NCBI RefSeq assembly: GCF_009708215.1
Contig: NZ_CP046175.1
Span: forward strand, 3,162,001-3,226,000
Origin: Occultella kanbiaonis
GTDB lineage: Bacteria > Actinomycetota > Actinomycetes > Actinomycetales > Beutenbergiaceae
Direction of reading: 5' to 3'
DNA: 64,000 nucleotides
The position numbers and the translations under genes were made by a program. Positions 25,660 to 35,111 of this stretch are shown piece after piece. Below the pieces are notes generated by a model, which worked only from the letters and a program-made list of their open reading frames with translations, was not told the origin of the DNA and made no database searches. How positions within the stretch are numbered: the stretch's first letter is position 1; each line of letters opens with the position of its first letter.

Positions 25660-27855
25660 ATGCCTCCCGATCAGCACGGTGCCTGGATCACGTCGGCAGC
25701 GTGGCAACAGGACCCGGACGGTCCGCTGCCCGTGCTCGCCCGCGCCTTCCAGGTGGCGGGCCAGCCCTCCGACGCCACGCTGAGCATCGCCGGCCTCGGA
25801 GTCTATTGCGCACGCATCGCGGGCAGGAGGGTCACTTCGGCACTCCTCGAACCGGGCTACACCGACTACCGCATCCGCACCGAATGGGTCGCCCATGACG
25901 TGACCGAGCTGCTGACCGCCGGGCGGAACGTGCTGAGCATCGACCTCGGCCCCGGTTGCTACCGCTCGATGCCGGCCGGGGACCGCTGGACCAAGATCCA
26001 CACCGACTTCGGCGACCTCGGCGCCTGCGCGGTCCTGGAGTGGCACGACGCGACCGGCACCCACCACCTGGCCACCGACCTGACCTGGCACGCGACCCTC
26101 GGACCGGTGCGCCGCGCGAACTGGGTCGGCGGCGAGGACTACGACGCCCACCACCTCGCCGACCTGACCACGGTGGAGAACTGGCCGAACGCCGTCGGGG
26201 CCAGGATGCCGAGCGGGCTGGCGCTGACCCGCAAGCAGATTCCGCCGCTGGAGCGGGTCGAGGAACTGCCCACCGTCGCGCTGACCGAACCCGCGCCCGG
26301 TGTCTATGTCGCCGACTTCGGCGTCAATTTCGCTGGGTGGGTCGAACTCGACCTGCCGGCCCGCACGAGCATCACACTGCGTCCCGCGGAACTACTGAAC
26401 CCGGACGGCTCCATCGATCCGCGAACCCAGGGCTGGGGGCCCGTCTATCACCGGGTCAGCACGGCCGAGTCCCCGCTGACCTGGCATCCGCAGTACATGT
26501 ATAACGGGCTGCGCTACCTGGAGATCGAAGGGCTGGACCAAGCACCGGCGCCCGATTCCGTGCGTGGCACGGTGATCGCCGCGGCGGCCGAGCCTGCCGG
26601 TGAGTTCCACTGTTCCGACGAGCGGCTCAACTCGACCCACCGGATCATCAAGCGTGCCGTGACGTCCAACATGTACTCGATGTTCACGGACTGTCCGCAG
26701 CGCGAGAAGCTCGGCTACCTGGAGCAGCTGCACCTGGCCTTCGACACGCTCCACTGGAACTATGACGTCGGCGCCCTCCTCGAGAACACGCTGCAGATCG
26801 CTCGGGAGGCCCAGGCGGAGTCGGGTCACCTCGGGCTGTACGTACCGGAATGGGACCCGTTCCCCGATCCGTGGCGCGGTGACGTCAACTTCGGTGCGGC
26901 GCTCGTATTCGTGCCCTGGCAGCTCTACCGGGCCTATGGTGACGACAAGATCCTCCGCGCCACCTATTCGGCCTCGGTCCGCTGGGTGGAGCACGTCCTC
27001 GCCTGCAGAACCGACGGCGTGATCGAGTACGGCCTGGGTGATTGGGACGGCCGCGAGCCACGGCACGTGCCGCTGGTGGCCACCGCTACCCTCGCTCGGG
27101 CCTGCACAGTTCTCGCGGCGACGGCGGCGATCATCGGCGACGACGCGGACCGGGCCCGGTGGGAGGCCCAGGCCGACGAGCTCCGGGCGCTCCTCGCCGC
27201 CCGCTTCGTCACGCCGGACGGGACTGTCGGGGACGGGACCGTTGCCGAGCTGGCGGTCGCGCTCCAGACCGGAGTGGTTCCCGAGCCCCGCGTCTTCGCC
27301 GCCCGTGAGGCGCTCGCGCAACGCATCGTTGCGGACGACTTGCGGCTGGACGCTGGGGAGGTTGCGATGGCCGCACTGCTCGAGGTGCTGGCCGACGCCG
27401 GCCGGCATGACCTGATTCACGCCATCACCGTCCAGGATCGCCATCCGGGCTACGGCTATCAGCTGCGCCACGGCGCCACCTCTCTCACCGAGACGTGGGA
27501 CGGGCCTACGTTCGGGTTCAGCCAGAACCACTTCATGAACGGCGTCATCGACCACTGGTTCTTCGCGCACCTGGTCGGCATCCAGCAGTCGGCGCGCTCA
27601 GTGGGCTACCGCGAGCTGGCGATCCGGCCGCAACCGGTGCCTGGAGTGACCTCGGCCGAGGCGTCGCATTGGACGCCGGCCGGCGAGATCTCGGTCGCCT
27701 GGACGCTGGACGGCGCCCAGTTCACCATGACGGTCAGGACGCCTCCGCAGGTGCGCGCCACCGTCGAACTTCCCGACGGTACCTCGACCGTTCTCGAAGG
27801 GTCGCTGAACACCGTCGGCTGCACTGTGGACGGGCACGAGCACGCGGTGACCTAA
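25660..27855 (+). CDS. GH78 alpha-L-rhamnosidase, cytosolic
   Basis: 731 residues from ATG at 25660; no signal peptide, so it acts on imported oligosaccharides. N-terminal beta-domains (1-300) precede the (alpha/alpha)6 barrel. GH78 active-site motif DCPQREKLGYLE (344-355) supplies the conserved Asp344 and Glu349, and TETWDG gives Glu611, the position of the second catalytic acid; a C-terminal beta-sandwich closes the protein. The ribosome site AAGGAG (25636-25641) is 18 nt from this ATG but 6 nt from an in-frame ATT at 25648, so initiation at ATT is conceivable. Releases L-rhamnose for RhaI/B/D. Confidence 0.9.
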   Translation: MPPDQHGAWITSAAWQQDPDGPLPVLARAFQVAGQPSDATLSIAGLGVYCARIAGRRVTSALLEPGYTDYRIRTEWVAHDVTELLTAGRNVLSIDLGPGCYRSMPAGDRWTKIHTDFGDLGACAVLEWHDATGTHHLATDLTWHATLGPVRRANWVGGEDYDAHHLADLTTVENWPNAVGARMPSGLALTRKQIPPLERVEELPTVALTEPAPGVYVADFGVNFAGWVELDLPARTSITLRPAELLNPDGSIDPRTQGWGPVYHRVSTAESPLTWHPQYMYNGLRYLEIEGLDQAPAPDSVRGTVIAAAAEPAGEFHCSDERLNSTHRIIKRAVTSNMYSMFTDCPQREKLGYLEQLHLAFDTLHWNYDVGALLENTLQIAREAQAESGHLGLYVPEWDPFPDPWRGDVNFGAALVFVPWQLYRAYGDDKILRATYSASVRWVEHVLACRTDGVIEYGLGDWDGREPRHVPLVATATLARACTVLAATAAIIGDDADRARWEAQADELRALLAARFVTPDGTVGDGTVAELAVALQTGVVPEPRVFAAREALAQRIVADDLRLDAGEVAMAALLEVLADAGRHDLIHAITVQDRHPGYGYQLRHGATSLTETWDGPTFGFSQNHFMNGVIDHWFFAHLVGIQQSARSVGYRELAIRPQPVPGVTSAEASHWTPAGEISVAWTLDGAQFTMTVRTPPQVRATVELPDGTSTVLEGSLNTVGCTVDGHEHAVT

Positions 27856-27939
27856 TCCTGCGGCTCACCGCGGAGCCGTCGTCTCGATGCCCGAGGGCGG
27901 ATCTCCGTCGGGTGAGCGGCGGGGTCGGTGGTGACGCCC

Positions 27940-27945
27940 TATCAT
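27940..27945 (+). promoter_or_regulatory. -10 box of a leaderless promoter for the second LacI gene
   Basis: TATCAT ends 7 nt before ATG 27953, and no ribosome-binding site lies between them. The geometry matches the AKR promoter at 17650 and the XylR promoter at 9592. Confidence 0.5.
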
Positions 27946-27952
27946 CAGCCGG

Positions 27953-28960
27953 ATGGCCACGCTCAAAGAGATCGCACGCCGGGCTGGGGTCTCGGCCTCT
28001 GCGGTCTCCGCCGTGGTCAACGGGACAACACACACCCGAGTGAGCGCTGGGACTCGTGCGCGTATCGAGGCGGTGATCGCCGAGGTCGGGTACGTGCCCA
28101 ACGATGCGGCGCGGGCGCTACGGCGGCAGCGGGCGGGCACCATCGCGGTGGTCGTCGAAGGGCTCGAGAACCCGGTCTACAAGGAGTTACTCCTCGGCAT
28201 CTACGAGGCGGCCGAAGCTCGCGGTTGGGCCGTGGTGCTCGGCGACGCGGCCTGGATGCGCTCCGGCAGCCACTTCCTCGCTCGTCTACTCGGCCAGGGA
28301 TCGATCGACGCGATCCTGCTGCGCCATGAGGGCCTGATCGACGGGGAAGTGCTGGGCCACCTGCGCGCACACCCGACGCCCGTGGTGCTGCTGGAACAGC
28401 AGTCCGACCCGCACTACCCCTGGGTCGCCGTCGATGATCTGCTGGCCGGCCGGATGGCGACCGAGTTCCTGCTTCAGGCTGGTCACACCGACGTGCGATT
28501 CGTGGGCGGCCGCGACGAGAGCCAGACCTCCTCCGCACGGTACGAGGGCTATGTCACGGCGATGAAGCAGGCCCGGCGGCGACCTCGGGCGGGCCTTTTC
28601 ACCGGGTTCGGTATCGAGGCGGGCACGCTCGGCTTCGGTGCGATCCGATCCGGTGGCACATTCCCCACCGGTGTCGTCGTCAACAACGTGATGTCCGCGG
28701 CCGGTCTGTTGGCGGCGGCGGCGGACGACGGGGTCGATGTGCCGAGCCAACTATCCGTGGTGGGCATCCACGACGCCGAGATCGCCGACATCGTGAGGCC
28801 GCGGCTGACGACCGTGCGGTTGCCGATGCGCGCGCTCGGCGCCCATGCGGTCGAGCAGGTCGCGGCGCTGCTTGAGGGCGTGCCCACGGCCCTCGGCGTC
28901 ACCACCGAGGAGCGGCCCAAGCTCATCGTCCGCGCATCCACCGCGCCGCCCTCGCGCTGA
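27953..28960 (+). CDS. LacI-family regulator
   Basis: 335 residues from ATG 27953. HTH TLKEIARRAGVSASAVSAVV (about 3-22) and LacI sensor domain (about 60-330; LSVVGIHDAEIADIVRPRLT). Monocistronic, between GH78 and the exported lyase at 29110. The promoter of that lyase contains a perfect 16-bp palindrome with the AGCGCT centre typical of LacI operators, so this protein probably represses it. It is clearly distinct from the LacI protein at 24569. Confidence 0.9.
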   Translation: MATLKEIARRAGVSASAVSAVVNGTTHTRVSAGTRARIEAVIAEVGYVPNDAARALRRQRAGTIAVVVEGLENPVYKELLLGIYEAAEARGWAVVLGDAAWMRSGSHFLARLLGQGSIDAILLRHEGLIDGEVLGHLRAHPTPVVLLEQQSDPHYPWVAVDDLLAGRMATEFLLQAGHTDVRFVGGRDESQTSSARYEGYVTAMKQARRRPRAGLFTGFGIEAGTLGFGAIRSGGTFPTGVVVNNVMSAAGLLAAAADDGVDVPSQLSVVGIHDAEIADIVRPRLTTVRLPMRALGAHAVEQVAALLEGVPTALGVTTEERPKLIVRASTAPPSR

Positions 28961-29013
28961 CCGGCCGAACCCTCGACCGCGCCCAGTTCGAAGCACACCG
29001 TTCGCCGCAGGCC

Positions 29014-29043
29014 TTGACCCGCGACAGCGCTGTCGCCTACGTT
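29014..29043 (+). promoter_or_regulatory. Promoter of the exported lyase with operator in the spacer
   Basis: TTGACC (29014-29019), 18-nt spacer, TACGTT (29038-29043). The spacer contains GCGACAGCGCTGTCGC (29021-29036), a perfect 16-bp palindrome. A repressor bound there would block RNA polymerase directly. Confidence 0.65.
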
Positions 29044-29109
29044 GACGCAACGACACGTCATGGTTGACGAAGGGGCTCCGCAGCCCGTCGCATATCGGAA
29101 GGATCACCG

Positions 29110-32100
29110 TTGACCTCCACCTACAGCCGAACGGACCGACGAAGTGCCTCCTCAAGGACCGCGTCCCGTCGGTTCCACGCGATGGCCGCGGGCGCAGTCG
29201 CGCTGGCTCTCGTCGTGACGGGCCTACCGTCGGTGCCGGTCGCCGCGGATGAGATGTCGGATCTAGGCGGACTGCTCGACCTTGCCCGCCCGGAGCTCGC
29301 GCCGGTGGCGGCACGCCTCGCCGCCGGGGATGAGGCAGGGGCTGCCGATGAGCTCCAGGCGCACTTTGCGAACCGCACCGGCATCGAGCTTCCGGTCTCA
29401 GGGTCGGGAATCGGCGACGCAACCGCCGACGAACTCGCGGCGGGGACCTTCCGGTTCGGTGCCGAGACCCGAGACTTCTACAACGACGCGGAGCAGCGGA
29501 TCGACGTCGACTGGCAGGACCCCTGGGGTGGGACCGCGGAAGCCCCGGGCGGCGCGCAGGTCCTGATGAGCGATCTCTCGTTCATGGGGAAGCTGACGCG
29601 CGCCTACCAGAACGAGGATGACCCGCAGCTCCGGGCGACGTATGCGGCCGCCTGGATGGACATCTCACTGGACTTCTTCGCCGACAATCCGACCTGGGCG
29701 ACCAACCGGAACCTCTCGGGCGCGAAGCGGCTGTCACAACTCGTCGCGGCATTCGCGGTGTTCCGGGCGGAGCCGACCATCGAGGCGAGCGATCTCACCG
29801 CGTACCTCATTGGTGTGCACGCCACGACGGATCATCTCGTGGGCGCTCTGCAGCGCCACGTCGGAAACAACTGGTACCTGTCGATGGCCCGCTCCATCTA
29901 CCTGACGGCGATCTATCTTCCCGAATTCTCGGCATCGTATTCGTGGGAGTGGTTCGCCGTACGCTCCGTCGAGCGGTTCATGCGTGCCTACATCAAGGGC
30001 GACGGCGTATACCGGGAACCGGCATTCAACTACCAGGCGTACGTCGCGGACCTGCTCAACACCCTGCTCGAGGTGGCGCATGCCAACGGGCGAACGCTTC
30101 CAGATCCGATCCCGCGGTGGTCGGACTGGATCGCGGACTCCTTGTTCGCGACCCGGCAACCGAATCTCGAGCCCGCCCTGATCGGTGACTCCCCGAACAT
30201 CGACGCCGGTATCGGCACGATCCGCAGGGCCGCCGAGCGCAACTCCTGGTCCGACTTCGCTTGGGTCGCCTCCGGTCGGACCGAGGGGACCGTCCCGACG
30301 CTGCCATCCACGCTGTTCCCGATCAGCTTCGCAGTACAGCGCTCCGGCTGGGACGCCGACGCCCAGTACATGCTGATCAACAACCAGAACTCCAGCTACA
30401 CCGCCTCGCACCGGCATCCGGATGACCTCAGCCTGGTGATGGCGGCGTACGGTCGCCCGCTGATCGTCGATCCAGGAGTCGGCGACTACAGCCCGACACC
30501 AACGAACCAATGGATGCGATACACGACCGAGGCGCACAACACGGTCGAGGTCGACGGCGCCCCGCAAGCCCCCGGCGTCACCCGCAGGATGTCCCTGTGG
30601 CGCACGAACGAAGGCCTCGACATCTATCAGGGTGAGGCGTTCGGCTACCAGCCGGTCGTCCACGATCGGGTCGTCTACTTCGTCAAGCCCGGGTTCTGGG
30701 TGGTCTCCGACTCCCTGACCGGGGACACCGCCGCGCACGACTATCGGCAGTTGTGGCACTTCCCCGGTGACCCGGTCACGGTCGACCCGAGCACGAACGT
30801 CGCCACGATCGGCTTCGACACCGTGCCGGGTGCCGAGCCTGTTACCGGCGTGCAACTCGTGCCGGTGACGCCCGAGGGCGTCGAACTCGCCCCGACCGTG
30901 CACGACGACGGCGCCGTGCGCGTGGGTGAGGACGTGCTCACGGACGTCGACTTCCTCTCCTACGACTGGTCCACCAGCGGCGCCACCGGGCTCGACACAG
31001 TCGTGGTCCCCGGTGCAGCCGGTCCGGCGCCCACGACGACGGCGACCCGCATCGAGCTGCCCGGCGTGACCCACTCGACGGCTACCGCCATGCAGATCGA
31101 CCTACCGGACGCCGTCGGGCGCTTCTACCTCTCACGCGAGGATGTGCCGTCGCAGCGGGTCTTCGGTGAGGCCGAGACCGACGCCGAGACGGCCTATCTC
31201 GAGCGCTCCCAGGACGGCGGGCTCACCCGGTACTCGCTGACCCGGGGATCCCAGTTGCTCGACGACGGAGAGCCGGTTCTCAGCGCCTCGGGGGTGGTCT
31301 CCGACGTGAGCGTGGACCTCGTCGGCGCCACCGCGGAGATCTCGATCGGCGACCCGTTCACCGGCACGATCACGATCAACGCCCCGGACGCGAACGTGGT
31401 GATGGTCAATGGCAGCCCGGCCGCGTTCACCCGGAGTGGCGACCAGGTCACCGTCACCACCGAGGAGACCTCAGCCCTGAACCCGGTCCTGACGGAGGAG
31501 TTCGCCGACACCAGTCTCGACAGCACCGTCTATGCCTTCGACGGCTCGCTCGAGGGCTGGACGCCGGTGCTGGGCGACTGGGCGGCGCAGTCCGGCGCGC
31601 TGACACAGTCCTCGACTGCGGACATGCAGTCCTTCGCGGCCCAGCAGGGCGTCCCGAATGACGCGATCATCACGGCCGAGATCACCCCAGGGACGAGTGG
31701 TCAGCGAACCACCCGGACCGGTTTCACCTTCCGCTACCACGACGCCAGCAACTACTACCGGGCGAATGTCCTCACCTCATCGGCCGGCGTGACCCTCCAG
31801 CTCGTCAAGGTCTACAACGGGACATCCACAACGCTCGCGGAGTCCGACCTGCCGCTCGGTTCCGCAGACCCGTACACGATGACCGTGTCCGCCATCGGAC
31901 GCCACCTGGTCGCCACCGTCGGCGACACGTCGATCGCCGCGACCGATTCCCAGCTCCCGACGGGCGGCGCCGCCGCCTACACCCACCGGCGGGCCGCCAC
32001 CTTCGACAACATCACGATCAGCGAAGGGCTCGATCAAGCCAACTGGCAGGGACTCGCGGGCGAGGTGTCCGTGAACTCCGGCCAGTTGAACCTCACGCCC

Positions 32101-32847
32101 GTCGATGGCTGGGCGCACGTGCTGGCCGCCTCGACGCTGCCCCCGCGCTTCTCACTGCAATGCGACTACGCCGCGACGGCCACCGTCACGATCAATGGCG
32201 TCGGAAACGCGGGCATCTCGCTGAGAGACACGTCCGATACCTACGGCTACCGGATCCACATCGGCAGAACGAGCAGTGGATCCCGGTACGTCGGCATCGT
32301 TCGCGAGGCGCAGAGGTCCGGTCCGGTCACGCTCGCGTCGGTTCCCCTGACCGATCCCTTGACCGGGCCGGTCCGACTGGGGGCAACGATCCAGGGTGAT
32401 CACATCGTCGCGACCCTGAACGGGGTCGAGATCGCGGAAGCTCGGGACACCGTGGTCCGCAGCGGTGGGGTCGGCTTGTACGCCTCCACCGCGAGCACCT
32501 TCGAGAACCTCACCGTCGAACAGTCCTGCGACTCCGAGGTTTCCGATGCCGTGCCGGCGCCGCCGGCTTGGGACCAACGGACGCCGTACACAGTGGGCGA
32601 CCTGGTCGCTTACAGCGACAGCACATGGGTGGCGTCCTGGTGGACGCAGAACCAGGTGCCGGGCGACGCGTACGGCCCATGGCAGGAGGTTGCGACGACG
32701 AGCGACGGCACCGCGCTCTGGACGCCGACGAGGATCTTCATCGCCGGCGATGTGGTGGAACACCAAGGGCACCGCTACGAGGCGACGTGGTGGACGCGCA
32801 ACCAGGTGCCCGGGACCCCCAACGGACCGTGGCGACTTCTGGAGTGA
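29110..32847 (+). CDS. Large secreted heparinase II/III-type lyase with two CBM5/12 modules
   Basis: 1245 residues from TTG at 29110, with GAAGGA 6 nt upstream. Sec signal peptide (hydrophobic AAGAVALALVVTGL; cleavage near 46). Helical toroid of the hepar_II_III N-type (about 60-350), then the lyase beta-sandwich (about 370-620; ASHRHPDDLSLVMAAYG keeps the His region). Two laminin-G-like beta-sandwiches follow (about 830-970 and 980-1155), then two CBM5/12 repeats with WWTQNQVPG (about 1170-1207) and WWTRNQVPG (1210-1245). Cleaves an acidic polysaccharide outside the cell. CBM5/12 usually binds chitin or cellulose, so attachment to a plant or fungal wall is likely. Placed beside the rhamnose genes. 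Confidence 0.85.
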   Translation: MTSTYSRTDRRSASSRTASRRFHAMAAGAVALALVVTGLPSVPVAADEMSDLGGLLDLARPELAPVAARLAAGDEAGAADELQAHFANRTGIELPVSGSGIGDATADELAAGTFRFGAETRDFYNDAEQRIDVDWQDPWGGTAEAPGGAQVLMSDLSFMGKLTRAYQNEDDPQLRATYAAAWMDISLDFFADNPTWATNRNLSGAKRLSQLVAAFAVFRAEPTIEASDLTAYLIGVHATTDHLVGALQRHVGNNWYLSMARSIYLTAIYLPEFSASYSWEWFAVRSVERFMRAYIKGDGVYREPAFNYQAYVADLLNTLLEVAHANGRTLPDPIPRWSDWIADSLFATRQPNLEPALIGDSPNIDAGIGTIRRAAERNSWSDFAWVASGRTEGTVPTLPSTLFPISFAVQRSGWDADAQYMLINNQNSSYTASHRHPDDLSLVMAAYGRPLIVDPGVGDYSPTPTNQWMRYTTEAHNTVEVDGAPQAPGVTRRMSLWRTNEGLDIYQGEAFGYQPVVHDRVVYFVKPGFWVVSDSLTGDTAAHDYRQLWHFPGDPVTVDPSTNVATIGFDTVPGAEPVTGVQLVPVTPEGVELAPTVHDDGAVRVGEDVLTDVDFLSYDWSTSGATGLDTVVVPGAAGPAPTTTATRIELPGVTHSTATAMQIDLPDAVGRFYLSREDVPSQRVFGEAETDAETAYLERSQDGGLTRYSLTRGSQLLDDGEPVLSASGVVSDVSVDLVGATAEISIGDPFTGTITINAPDANVVMVNGSPAAFTRSGDQVTVTTEETSALNPVLTEEFADTSLDSTVYAFDGSLEGWTPVLGDWAAQSGALTQSSTADMQSFAAQQGVPNDAIITAEITPGTSGQRTTRTGFTFRYHDASNYYRANVLTSSAGVTLQLVKVYNGTSTTLAESDLPLGSADPYTMTVSAIGRHLVATVGDTSIAATDSQLPTGGAAAYTHRRAATFDNITISEGLDQANWQGLAGEVSVNSGQLNLTPVDGWAHVLAASTLPPRFSLQCDYAATATVTINGVGNAGISLRDTSDTYGYRIHIGRTSSGSRYVGIVREAQRSGPVTLASVPLTDPLTGPVRLGATIQGDHIVATLNGVEIAEARDTVVRSGGVGLYASTASTFENLTVEQSCDSEVSDAVPAPPAWDQRTPYTVGDLVAYSDSTWVASWWTQNQVPGDAYGPWQEVATTSDGTALWTPTRIFIAGDVVEHQGHRYEATWWTRNQVPGTPNGPWRLLE

Positions 32848-33124
32848 CGACCCCCAGTCTCTTGACGAGATGCGCGACCTCGCCTACATCGAGCCCGCCC
32901 AGGCGAAGCAGGTCGTCGAGTGGACCGGTGGCGCCCGCGCACGACGACTACCGGCCGTCCGGGATCGATGCGCGCCGATGGTCCCAGGATGCGACCGTGC
33001 AGCACTGACTGGAGCAGCACCGCCGCGGGCGGGCTCCGTCCACAGCCTGCCCGCTCGACCGCATTGTCCACAGATCTGTGCCACCCGGTGGAATGCGGGG
33101 CTCCAGAGGCGCGACGCTCGCTCC
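32848..33124. other. Intergenic stretch with a possible gene-end remnant
   Basis: No intact gene. MRDLAYIEPAQAKQVVEWTG can be read from 32869, and joined through a frame change to DDYRPSGIDARRWSQDATVQH ending near 33008. This looks like a short, broken protein C-terminus, but I cannot name a family and it may be chance. Confidence 0.2.
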
Positions 33125-33808
33125 ATGGCAACGGTTCATGACGTCGGCACGATCGATAGAACGGAGCCGGGGTGGCTGCGTACGGCCTGGGCGGAGGTCA
33201 TGGCGAATAAGCGCTGGCCCGGTCCGGCGCACAACGGAGCCGAACGCGGCTTCCTGCTGGGCGACGACATCCCGGAGACCCTGGAGCCGTACATCAACGC
33301 CAGGTGGGATCCGGAGTTCGAGGAGCTCGGTACACGCATCCTCGCTTTCTCGCGGCTGGACGCCCCGGCGGCAGAGTCGCTGCTCGCCGCGCTTCCGAAG
33401 CCGGCTCTCAAACTCGATCTGAGCGGCTACGCGCCACCGGCGGCCATCGTGTTGCGGGTGGTCGCCGACCACCCCGGGACGGTCCTCGCCGGTGGGTGGC
33501 TCCTGAGCCCGGAGCTCCCCGGGGAAGCGATCCAGGTGCGCGAACTCACCATCCTCGACCCGACCCTGGTGGACATGGCGCCCGATGTCACGCCCGCCGA
33601 GCTGCCGGCGTGGATCGAGGAACTCCCTGCGGACGACTACGCGGCCTACCTCGACGCCCGAGCAGACTGCCTGGAGCATGGCATCACGAGGCAGGCGTGG
33701 ATCCTGGCCGTCGGCCGCTACGGCGTCACGGGGGCGCGTCGCTTTCCGTACATGCGCATCGTCACCGACGACGAGACCGGCACCCGCGGGGTCTGGTTCG
33801 GATGGTGA
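33125..33808 (+). CDS. Hypothetical protein, first of a tandem paralogous pair
   Basis: 227 residues from ATG 33125; ribosome site weak. Soluble, acidic, no signal peptide or membrane segment. Not a family I recognise. The C-terminal third (PAWIEELPADDYAAYLDARA; CLEHGITRQAWILAVGRYG) aligns with the next gene's product (PPWVADLDPELQSEYYHHRA; CLSSSLYRQRWYAARHRYD), as do the middle parts beginning FSRLDAPAAESLLAALP and YYSADGVDRDEAARILSAIP. The two genes overlap by 7 nt, so they arose by tandem duplication and are co-translated. No context clue to function beyond position between a lyase and the XRE-cupin block. Confidence 0.7.
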   Translation: MATVHDVGTIDRTEPGWLRTAWAEVMANKRWPGPAHNGAERGFLLGDDIPETLEPYINARWDPEFEELGTRILAFSRLDAPAAESLLAALPKPALKLDLSGYAPPAAIVLRVVADHPGTVLAGGWLLSPELPGEAIQVRELTILDPTLVDMAPDVTPAELPAWIEELPADDYAAYLDARADCLEHGITRQAWILAVGRYGVTGARRFPYMRIVTDDETGTRGVWFGW

Positions 33809-34395
33809 ACCGCGACGCCGACGGCTGGCTCGGCGGGGACGGGTGGCCGCCGGATCCACTGCTGGAGAAGGGGTTGTCGGCGGCAGACCTCGACGACTGG
33901 CACGAGCTCACCGCCTACGATTCGCAGCGGCCGTACTATTCAGCAGACGGCGTCGACCGTGACGAGGCAGCCCGGATTCTGAGTGCTATCCCGGAAATGA
34001 CCCTGTCGCAGAGATGGAACTACTCCCCTACTCTCGGGACGCTGCTGCGAAGCATCGCTAAGCACCCCCAGGTGAGGGGAAACTCGCCGGCACCGCGCGG
34101 CGAACCGAGCGAGCACTTCGGGCTCAGCGGGGTGCTCATCGACGACCCCGAACTGCTCGGCTTCACACCCGACATCGCGGTCGGCCCGGTGCCGCCCTGG
34201 GTCGCCGACCTGGATCCCGAGCTTCAATCTGAGTACTACCACCACCGGGCATCCTGCTTGTCGAGCAGCTTGTACCGGCAGCGCTGGTACGCGGCCCGGC
34301 ACCGGTACGACCTCCGCGACGCCGGGCGGGGACCCGACGAGATCGACGTCGTTCGTGGACCACACGGACCGGTGCTGCACCTGTGGTGGGATTGA
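33802..34395 (+). CDS. Hypothetical protein, second of a tandem paralogous pair
   Basis: 197 residues; ATG at 33802 overlaps the preceding stop. Diverged paralogue of the 33125-33808 product: shared order is a helical segment ending ...ILSAIP, a hydrophobic strand, then PxW...Y...RA.CL...RQ.W and a C-terminal tryptophan-rich end (LHLWWD here, VWFGW there). No catalytic motif stands out. Such small acidic paralogue pairs are sometimes immunity-like proteins, but nothing here proves that. Confidence 0.7.
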   Translation: MVNRDADGWLGGDGWPPDPLLEKGLSAADLDDWHELTAYDSQRPYYSADGVDRDEAARILSAIPEMTLSQRWNYSPTLGTLLRSIAKHPQVRGNSPAPRGEPSEHFGLSGVLIDDPELLGFTPDIAVGPVPPWVADLDPELQSEYYHHRASCLSSSLYRQRWYAARHRYDLRDAGRGPDEIDVVRGPHGPVLHLWWD

Positions 34396-34427
34396 CGCAG
34401 CCGGGCGATGCCGGTGCTCGTCGGGAG

Positions 34428-35036
34428 TCAGGAGTGGTCGACCCCGTTCGCCGCCGCGGGCAGGCTCGCCGGGGGTGACGACACCCAGATCGCCTCGGCG
34501 ACCTCGTTCCCGACGTTGGTGATCTGGTGCGGTATCGAGGAGCGGAAGTCCAGGCTGTCGCCCTCCGCCAACTCGAAGGTGCTCTCCCCGAGGGTGAACA
34601 GGAACGTGCCACGGATGACGATGAAGATCTCCCGGACGTCACCGTGGGTGTAGTCCGGACCGCCAACGGTGCCGCCCGGTGGGTACTCGGTAGAGGTCAC
34701 TTCGACGTCCAGCAGCGGCGGCGGGGTGATCGCGAACGTGCGGACCCCGTCGCCGTGCAGTATCGAGGGCCGCTCCCGCCGGCGCAGGACCTTGCCGGAG
34801 GCCGCCGGCTCCTCGAAGAGGTCGATCAGTTTGATGGACAGCGCGTCGGCGAGGCTGCGCAGCACGGCGAAGGCGGCGTTCGCCGTCCCGCTCTCGATCT
34901 GGTGGATGTAGCTCGAGCTCCTGCCGGTCGCCGCGGCCAGGTCCCTGATCGACATGCCTCGGCTCTTGCGGAAGGTGCGGACCCGACGGCCGAGGTTCTC
35001 CCGCTCGGTCGCGGTGCGTTCTTCACCCTTGCTCAC
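34428..35036 (-). CDS. XRE-family regulator with C-terminal cupin
   Basis: 202 residues from GTG 35036, with GGAGG 7 nt upstream. XRE HTH (about 16-70; LAAATGRSSSYIHQIESG) joined to a cupin_2 barrel (about 110-195; TYPGG-type metal region THGDVREIFIVIRG and SIPHQITN). This architecture (MqsA/PuuR-like) senses a small metabolite. It lies downstream of the DUF1028/transporter/monooxygenase genes on the same strand and is their most likely regulator. Confidence 0.88.
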   Translation of the reverse strand: MSKGEERTATERENLGRRVRTFRKSRGMSIRDLAAATGRSSSYIHQIESGTANAAFAVLRSLADALSIKLIDLFEEPAASGKVLRRRERPSILHGDGVRTFAITPPPLLDVEVTSTEYPPGGTVGGPDYTHGDVREIFIVIRGTFLFTLGESTFELAEGDSLDFRSSIPHQITNVGNEVAEAIWVSSPPASLPAAANGVDHS

Positions 35037-35074
35037 CTGCCGCCTCCCCTCGGGCTCCTCGGTGATCGCCCTGT

Positions 35075-35091
35075 TGCGATCCTAGGTCGCA
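35075..35091 (-). promoter_or_regulatory. Promoter and operator candidate of the XRE-cupin gene
   Basis: Minus-strand -10 TAGGAT (35084 down to 35079) is flanked by inverted TGCGA (35075-35079) and TCGCA (35087-35091). An operator overlapping the -10 box suggests autoregulation. Confidence 0.4.
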
Positions 35092-35111
35092 GGTCACGCC
35101 CGCCCGGACCG

